Shown here: one piece after another, positions 57,101 through 64,000 of the stretch
How positions within the stretch are numbered: position 1 is the first letter of the stretch
Layout of the letters: each line of letters begins with the position of its first letter
Source: Colletotrichum lupini
Taxonomy: Eukaryota > Ascomycota > Sordariomycetes > Glomerellales > Glomerellaceae
Direction of reading: 5' to 3'
Length of the DNA: 64,000 nt
Assembly: GCF_023278565.1 (NCBI RefSeq)
Contig: NC_064677.1
Coordinates: 1,674,001-1,738,000 of the forward strand
Position numbers and translations under genes: made by a program
The notes under the pieces: model-generated
Databases searched by the model: none
What the model was told of the DNA's origin: nothing
The model's input: only the letters and a program-made list of their open reading frames with translations

Positions 57101-60100
57101 AGCTGCTGGCCGGATACGCCCTGGCTCCCCTATCAACGACGTTCACTTTGTCGCACCACGAGGAGAAACCTCCAGCCGCCTCCAAGCCACCACTTGTGAC
57201 GAGGCCGCAAACTTCACCGTCCTCGTCCTCGCCTTGTCATACCCGAATGCCCAGCAACAGACGGCACTCTTTGATCCGTAAAGAGGCTGGGTCAGTCACT
57301 AAAAGCCCGCGTATTCATCGTCCACCGTCGCTCCCCTTCGACGCTCAACCCGAGGGAACAAGGAAAACATCCTCAAGGCTCCAGGACCCCTCTTTCACTG
57401 CCTTCTCCCGCTTCTGGCATGCCCTGCTAGTCAACTGGGCTCACCTATCCCGTACCGTACACTACAGTACACGCACACCCCTCGCCCCGGCCGTATCAAG
57501 GAGCACCACTACGCCGTACACTGCAGCAATTCTCCCCTCTGGGCGAGAAAAGAGGACCATCCTGGCTCCCTCTCGCCTCTTCCTTGGATAAAGACGACCT
57601 CGACACCTGCAACCACCGGTAACAGGCTATAACAGCCCCCAGTTACACAGCAAGCAAGTCAAGTCAGGATGCACATTCCGTCCCGGCGCATTGGGAGTTC
57701 CATCCTGATTCATCTTGCTGCCGCCGGACCTCTTTTGCTCATTCGTTGAGACGTACGCTCGGTTCCCAATTGGGTCTTTTGGGCCATCCGGCCGAGTGGC
57801 CGTCCCCCGTCTCTTCATCGGTCCCTCCATGGCGGCATTTTTTATCTCTCAACCTACCGGCCCTTCAACCCAAACACCCGGCCGTCCATCTTCCACGGCC
57901 GTGTTATGCCACCGGCCTTCGTCTTTATGCAGATATATGCAACCTCCCAGCGTGGTCCATGAAAGGGTCCATGCCGTGCATAGTAGCAGCTCCAGCATCA
58001 ATAACTCGACATGCTAGGCTAGGCACCTTGTACTGCTCCTGCGGCCTGCCATGCAAGATCCAAGGCCTCTGGAGTTTGCTATCGCTCTCCCCGCAGCACA
58101 GGTACAGGTATCGGCCCAGAATGAAATTTCGAGCGACACGGCAGCCAATGCGTTCCCCAGTTTCCATCTTGCGCTGCCGCCGTGTCTTGAGAGAGAGTTC
58201 GTCGGGGACGCTCCCCTGTCGCTTGTTACAGGATCAATATCCACCTATTCCACCCATTTTATCTTTCCCCCCCTTTCATTGAACGCGTCGCCGTTTCCCC
58301 TTGTTGCTCGTCACTTGTCACCCATCAGTGACTACCTTGACAGGCTTTGTCGCATTGAAGACGTTCATCATGTTTGGCGAAACGACCCTGGCAATCGGGT
58401 CTCTTCATGAGGCAGACAGGCGTGACAGGATCCATACTTGACTTTGCCGCCCCCAGTCTATCCTGGCCACTTGTCTCGCTTGCTGAGAAGCTACGGAGCG
58501 TCTCCTTCTCCCTGCATCAGTATGGATCCAGGTCGTTGTTGTTCTAACTTTTGCGTCAGAACAGACACCATCCATCCATCCATCGCTTCTTTTTTTTGCG
58601 CTATGGTGATGAGCGAGAGAGTGAGACAATACGGTTATGGCCTGAGCCGTTGGATGCTGACCGACGACCGTTGCAGTGCTGCTGTCAATGTCGCATCTAT
58701 TCTATCGTCTATTTTGCTGAAATTACTTGGGTTGGATCCGTATCGCTTTTCGTTCTCGCTCTCGCAACCTCCACAGGTCGTTCGATTCCTACACAATCCG
58801 CACACACCCGCGTATACATCCTTGCTAAAGACGCTCGGCGCTGGGCGGTGCTGGAACATCCTCTCCTCAGGTCTCACTTATTTTATCACTGCCTTCTGGA
58901 TCATCAACGTCAACATCAGTCATCAACTTCAGCCTTCGTTGTCGTTATCGTCATGGCGGATCGACCCGCGTTTTCGCTTGACGAGCAATACGAAATATCC
59001 GCATCATAGTCCCATAGCCTCATCCACAGTCATATCTCGTTTTTTCTACGAGTACTCCTCCTTCTCTGTACTTTGTACGACTTGCGAGGCAGCAAGATGC
59101 CAAGAAGCAGCTAGGAGCCTTTCCGTGCCAAGGCACAATCAAGTCGTAAAGCTTGTCTACGGATACGGAACACAGTCTTGCGGTTTGCCAACGGTTGGCC
59201 CCAACTCCGACTGACCTGACCCATTGATGAGGTGGTTCTTCCCGTACCGCGTCCACTTTGCGCGTGGTGTCGTGTCGGCTGTCTGTCGGTCTATCAATTG
59301 CGACTATCGATGCAACCTCGTCCCTGAGAAGCAACTAGCAATTGGTCGCGACATGTTGTCTTGATTGTCGCCTGGCGGCGCCATCTGCCTGGTTGACCAC
59401 TGACCATAAGCATCAGGCGGGCCTTGGTCTAGGCGTCCAAAAGCTGGGAGAAGGGGAGTTTGCACTTTGCAGCAGGGCACGCTTTCGACGACATGGTCGA
59501 CACTAAACACCCCCTCCCCAGAGACATATCTCGTCGTCGCCGACAGTCCAGAACCACAGGCTCGCCGCTAATGCAAGGCACATCCAACCAGAGTCCAGTG
59601 AGCTCACACCTTTTGATCTTTCCAGAACGACGACTCCCAGGTTCCAACACAGAGGACCCCCAACCGAGAACATGGTCCGGCCTGTTGTCACCTGCGGCCT
59701 TGTGGCATTCTTGCAGCTCTGCGGATTTGCTCTCTTGTCGCCTCACCCGCCTGGCCACCCCTCCCTTTCCTTTGGTGTGCCAAGTCGTGATGCCGAACGG
59801 AAGACCAAGAGATAGGCTTGCGTCTCTTGGGTTCTTTTCCGCTTCTTGGCTTTCGTGGCCAACACACCACAATCCTATTTTGCCCGAACCGCTACACACC
59901 TCCCTCACTCGCTTGTCCCAAATGGATCGCATGCACAGCAGGCGAGTCGACGTAGTCGAGTAGCAGAGGAAAGTGGGCGAACATTGACTTGACAGACACG
60001 CTACAGTTCTATCGTGAATCCATCTGCTGTGCCTCAAAACGACGGCTGTCAAATATCCCGCACTCGCCCCCAGATCGCTTTTTGCCGAGAACAGAATACT

Positions 60101-61536
60101 GCGACTGGGACTACATTCCACCTGTGACAATCGTCACACGAGTGGCTCCTCCTTCCGTCCTCTCTATTTCATTGTTGATCGTTGGCTTCACGAGGTCCAA
60201 CCGGGCAGAGGGGCAAAGTGAGCAGGCCTCAACACAAACGGGGACCTTGTGCCGCTAAGCGTGCGTCGGCGACTCATGCACACAATGTCGGGGTGCCATC
60301 GTGTCATCCCCATCGCAGTGACCGCCCTTGCTATTCCATCTGATCCAAGGAAGATGACACAAATATTGGAGGAACACATGCAGCTCTGCACGAAATTCCA
60401 GAAAGCAGCAACTTGCGCAGACTGGTGTGCGGTCTGACATCATGAGGGGGGAATGCTTCGTCTCCTAGGCAAGTGAGACCAAGAATGAACCGATGCAAGC
60501 TGCTCGTGCTAGACGATGGATCAATGTGCGAGCGTGACAAGCCCCCGGGTCGCAGGATGAGCTTGAATGGTCCCATAGGTGTTCACTACTTAGTACTGGA
60601 GAGGCGGGCAAGGACACTAGAGAAGAAGCCCAACGGGGAAATCCAAATACCACTGCCCACGAAATCTAACGCCGGCCACGATACCATTGGATGCCGATGT
60701 TCGTCTCTGGTCCTAGCTCCGGAGGCGGGTGAGCTAACGGCGCAGCAAGCATTTTGTAGTACTGTACTATGTAGGCGCGGCCGGTGGACGAATGGGAGTT
60801 TACCCCTCACTGTCCCATCTTTGCGAATGGCACTTGCTAAGGTTCAGTTCAGTTTTGGGAAGATCCGGTGAGAGTCGTGAGGAATCAGGATCGAGACCTA
60901 GGCGGTCAGGGTTGTGAGGTGTTCGGAAATCCAGCCCTTTTGACAAGCTTCATGAGGGTTTTCGCCTTAGCTCAGGTCGGAAATTCCGACAGCCAGCCAG
61001 TTTGCGATCACAGAAGAGGCGATCACAGACGAAGAACATGGAGTGGCAGAGATGTTTGTGACGGATCTGCTGTAGGTCTCTTGACCATTTCTTGTCTCAC
61101 TCACGTACATTTCTGTTTGGGGTTTAGGAGGGGTTCCTTTTCTCTCTACGACCAACGATAAGAGAGGAATTCAATTCCTTTTCCGAGCCTTTTGCTTGCA
61201 GCTTGACTGGTTGGCTCAGGCTGTCCTTGCTGCTGCTGCTGCAGTAGCCAGAGTCAGAATGGGAATGGCAGATGGGCACGACCCCACCCCCACGTGCCGT
61301 GTGAAAGTCGTCTCCTCTTTCGTTTGAAGATCTGAGTTGAATGTTGATGAAGCCTGAAGAGCACCAGGCTAAGATGTCTGGTTTCCAAACTGCCGTTGAT
61401 GGAAAACTTGGAGGGGTAAACGCTGGACCGGCTGATACTCGCCGACACCACTTTACTTGCGCACTTTCAAAACATGTGTTCTAGAATATAGATACCATAC
61501 CTCGCGTTCGCGCCGCGCGCGTGTGCGTGTGCATGT

Positions 61537-61538
61537 GC

Positions 61539-61562
<24 letters not shown>
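61537..61562 (+). repeat. GT dinucleotide microsatellite
   Basis: An uninterrupted GT run of about 26 bp, flanked on the left by imperfect GTGTGCGTGTGCATGTGC and on the right by GCGCGCGAT. It is the longest microsatellite I noticed in the window. Confidence 0.85.
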
Positions 61563-61569
<7 letters not shown>

Positions 61570-62746
61570 ATACAGCGTCGCATTCTGGAACAGAGCTTGT
61601 GAGGGAGATATCACGTCCTCGTCCCTGTCTCTCTTACACCCATGGGCCATGGATCACGAAGGACGAACTTCAGATGGCGTCTTTTGTGCGTCTTTACGGA
61701 TACGTCGAAGCGTCTTTGCCCTGGAAGGCGACTATCCTATCTCAAATCTGTGTCTGTATCTGTACCGCGGCGTAGGGCCCTCCACCCCTGGTCAAGTTTG
61801 ATAGAGATAGGCGAACCCTGCGGCTGGTCTGCATGTCGCGATATCGCAGGCATCCTCCGACTCGGGGAGGGGGGGAGGGGAGGGAGGATAGAGTTTCTCC
61901 TTCCCAAGGTGGTCAGATACGATTTCGTATCACCTCTATCTGAGGCTACTCTTTCATCGCTGCTAGTTTTTTTCGTGCTTGTGATGGATGATTGTGTGGT
62001 TGCTTTATCGTGGGCTTTTTTGCGCCTTGCGATATGAGGGAGATGGTACGACGTGGGGAACGCCAGTATGGGAACAGGTTGAAAATCACGGCGAGTCAGA
62101 CAGACGTCTTGACTCTTGCGGACTGACAATACCCGCACAGGCGGGCAGACTAGTAACTTGTAAAGTTGTTGGATCGTCATCGCTCCGGGTTAACATTAAC
62201 CACATCACACAGCCAAAGCATCCTATGTATCGATCATTGGAGAGATGGATAGTGTTCGCTAGCTGCTTGAGCCTAAGACGACCCACGAATGCAGAGTATT
62301 CTGTCAGAGGGAAGTGATGCTCGGCGGCGGGATACCTCGTGGGCTTCGGTGCGCACCTGTCATCACCTCACTTCGAGTCCTTCGACGCCGGCGGAATTAC
62401 CGACCGGGGAGAAAATGTTTTGACTTTTTTTTTTCTTTGCTGCGCTGTTGTTCGGCCGGGGAGATTAAGGGCGGAGGAATGGTTACTGCCGAGGGCCGGG
62501 CGGGTAACACGGGTATTTCTCGACCATGGTTTCGAGCGGGATCGCTTCCGGGCCCGAGCAGAGCGGTGCAGGGTTGCAGACGGAGGCGCCGCTGAGCTTT
62601 GATGCGGTCTGTTTCTTCTTGGGAACTACGAAGTTCGCTGGTAGAGTTTCATGGATGACTTATGGACTTGTGACTGTGAGTTCCTTTCGTCATTCCGTAT
62701 CTTAGGAAATCGTGATGCTGGGGGTTGTGTCGAGGGGAGTTTGTCG

Positions 62747-63073
62747 TCAAGGCTGATGAGGGTCTCGATGTTGAACCTGCGGAGCAAGGTGAGGAGACTC
62801 TGTATTTAGCAGATGAACATGAAGCATGGTCTTTCTCAAGCTCTCTCCTGTGCCGGGGGCTCTGCCAGGCCCTTGACGGCGAAGAGCCGCAATCTTCATC
62901 CGCGAGAGATATTGCAGCTTCGTCTTTAGAGTTCTGAAGAACGACGCCGACGTCTTGCTGATGGCGCGCATGTCGATGCTGTCATTCAGTAGCGTCGAGT
63001 CCCCCTTGAATTGAGAGTAGTGAAGAAAGGAGGCGGTCTCGGGTGAAAGCAGTTGACTCTTCATGTCATTCAT
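62747..63073 (-). CDS. Tentative ORF, 108 aa, no recognised domain
   Basis: The ATG at 63073 begins MNDMKSQLLSPETASFLHYS, and the following codons favour G/C at the third position (GCC TCC, GAC TCG, ACG TCG GCG TCG TTC TTC). The product is basic with ISKTSASFFRTLKTKLQYLSRM in the middle and no signal peptide or membrane helix. A competing plus-strand frame (62725-62937) covers the same DNA. Without a family match this could be a relic, one exon of a larger gene or chance. Confidence 0.25.
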   Translation of the reverse strand: MNDMKSQLLSPETASFLHYSQFKGDSTLLNDSIDMRAISKTSASFFRTLKTKLQYLSRMKIAALRRQGPGRAPGTGESLRKTMLHVHLLNTESPHLAPQVQHRDPHQP

Positions 63074-63593
63074 TCCTCACTTTTGGTCCGATAGCCAACT
63101 GTGAGCTACCATCTTCAATAAATGTCACAAGAATGTAACACAAGGCTGCTATTGGAAAGATGCCTAAGAGCGAGGCCCTCTCTTGCAGATATCTTCAGTC
63201 TCGTCTTCAACCCCGATGGCCACCACCGCCTCTTCCGCGACCTCTCCATGGACCAAGCCGTGTCTTATTGGCAACGGTTTGATCTCCTTGGCAAACTCAG
63301 GCCCGTCCATCCAAGTAGTCTTCGGCGACAGTGTAATATGTTTTGAGTTTCGTGCTACTGTCGATCCAGACACCAGAATCTCGGGGCTCGATTCTAGGTG
63401 AACGAACAAGATACAGCAACAGACGCATGCGAAGAGAAACAATGTAGAGATTACCTAAAGTCCTGTCAACAACTTTGAGAACTCGAACTCCTGTGGCAGA
63501 ATATTTGTCACCTCTTGGATTTTTTGTTTGTTAGGTATGAAAGCCTCTTCGAAGTTTCCGCATGGTAGCTGGCTTACACCTGAGTACATCTTC
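63074..63593. other. Unresolved stretch with competing frames on both strands
   Basis: Plus-strand 63219-63399 begins with CCGATGGCC and reads MATTASSATSPWTK through to DPDTRISGLDS with a possible GTGAAC donor at its end. The minus strand is open over the same bases (63164-63442) and again at 63455-63667 (NFEEAFIPNKQKIQEV). Neither has a convincing set of splice sites. I see no way to choose from the sequence alone. Confidence 0.25.
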
Positions 63594-64000
63594 TTAAGCT
63601 GCCCGGAACGAGGTCCGATCGTATGTAGATCTATAGTCCTGATGAGCATACCTGAACCCATTCCCATGTGCTCGAAACTCGGGCCACTGAGGTATCAGGA
63701 GGATAGGTCGAGGATGGTGGTATCGTTTCGGCCTCCCGTAATCCTTCCTTTGTTGAAGGCTGGAGGAAAAGAGAATTGTGTAATCTCTAAATAGATGCAG
63801 TAATCTGGCAGTGTCCATCTTAAACTCCCTTAAACTCCGAATTCTATACGCATGACGAAGAGGAGAAGCTACGATCATGGCCTTCCGCCTTTGAAGTTGA
63901 TCTCGTTCAGCCCAATCACTGAGTTTGGGACGGCGGATTATGTTGCCTCGGCGGGACGGCAGAGAGACATCTTTTAGACCAAGGCGAAAGCCGCTTGGAC
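63594..64000 (-). other. Open frame entering from the right edge (tentative partial gene)
   Basis: The minus frame is open from near the window's end to a stop at 63594. Its first 60 or so codons are plausible protein (GFRLGLKDVSLPSRRGNIIR, then WAERDQLQRRKAMIVAS). It may be an exon of a gene lying mostly beyond base 64000; the later part (RPKRYHHPRPILL) looks less coding. No domain recognised. Confidence 0.22.

Larger units (their letters stand above)
52611..62746. other. Long region without a supported gene
   Basis: More than 10 kb. Open frames up to 278 codons (54028-54864) exist but are mutually overlapping, lack motifs, and often begin without ATG. Features seen: GA-rich purine tract around 53890-54010; TACGTA palindrome cluster at 54090-54135; an ACCAGC-type hexamer repeat at about 54490-54530; CTCCGTA-type motifs near 53807, 55102 and 55139; and a GT microsatellite at about 61537-61562. 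The first few hundred bases are the promoter of the gene at 52610. The rest could be long regulatory DNA or leaders of genes beyond the right edge. Confidence 0.5.

Noticed and set aside
57148..57591. 147-codon Ser/Pro-rich plus-strand frame
   Set aside because: It starts at TTG rather than ATG and its composition follows the local C-rich DNA.

Overview
The window is nuclear DNA of a filamentous ascomycete, most likely a Sordariomycete. Genes are short and carry small introns (about 54-160 bp) with GTRNGT donors, CTAAC/CTGAC branch sites and NAG acceptors. Gene families include a HET-domain protein, a UstYa-like (DUF3328) protein, a Pdr16/Sfh3-type Sec14 protein, TRAPP subunit Trs31 and several secreted or membrane proteins of fungal type. 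Two AT-rich blocks have the look of repeat-induced point mutation (RIP): very many TpA, few CpA/TpG, and stop codons in every frame.

Layout. 1-5509 is most of a minus-strand Ty1/copia element that runs off the left edge. Its 5' LTR ends at 5509/5510 inside a CE3-like acetylxylan esterase gene, of which only the 3' half survives (5510-5996). 6180-13186 is a small gene island: a HET-domain gene (-), an intron-containing tRNA-Pro(CGG) (-) and a membrane-anchored aspartic-protease-like gene (+). 13529-20952 is a complete 7.4-kb plus-strand copy of the same element with 205-bp LTRs and a probable 5-bp target duplication. Its 3' LTR lies about 165 bp from the stop codon of a four-exon membrane protein gene (21117-23107, -), and that stop may itself be a RIP-type change.

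From 25.5 kb onward the DNA is GC-balanced and more gene-rich: a 1085-aa secreted protein with two fungal uncharacterised domains (25530-28909), an 845-aa orphan protein (29666-32203), a UstYa-like gene (32345-33421, -), a secreted two-exon gene (36223-37190, -), the Pdr16-like gene (39598-40765), Trs31 (41321-42059), a small conserved-looking gene (42504-42927, -), a six-cysteine small secreted protein with a Kex2-like site (43841-44517, -), a small one-pass membrane protein (46079-46348, -), a single-pass Ser/Pro-rich protein (47981-49778, possibly extending to 50243) and a C-terminally anchored membrane protein (52095-52610, -). The right-hand 11 kb (52.6-64 kb) has no gene I can defend; it holds microsatellites and a clustered TACGTA palindrome.

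The genes do not form an evident pathway or operon. The orphan UstYa-like gene is the only hint of secondary metabolism, and I found no precursor peptide, tailoring enzyme or synthase gene beside it. The strongest points for follow-up are the esterase broken by the retroelement, the two genes with long open frames beyond their stop codons, the six-cysteine secreted protein with KPRHHE repeats, and the exactly 155-bp-spaced motif at 34.7-35.05 kb. Exon boundaries are my own readings of splice signals and frame; none has transcript support.
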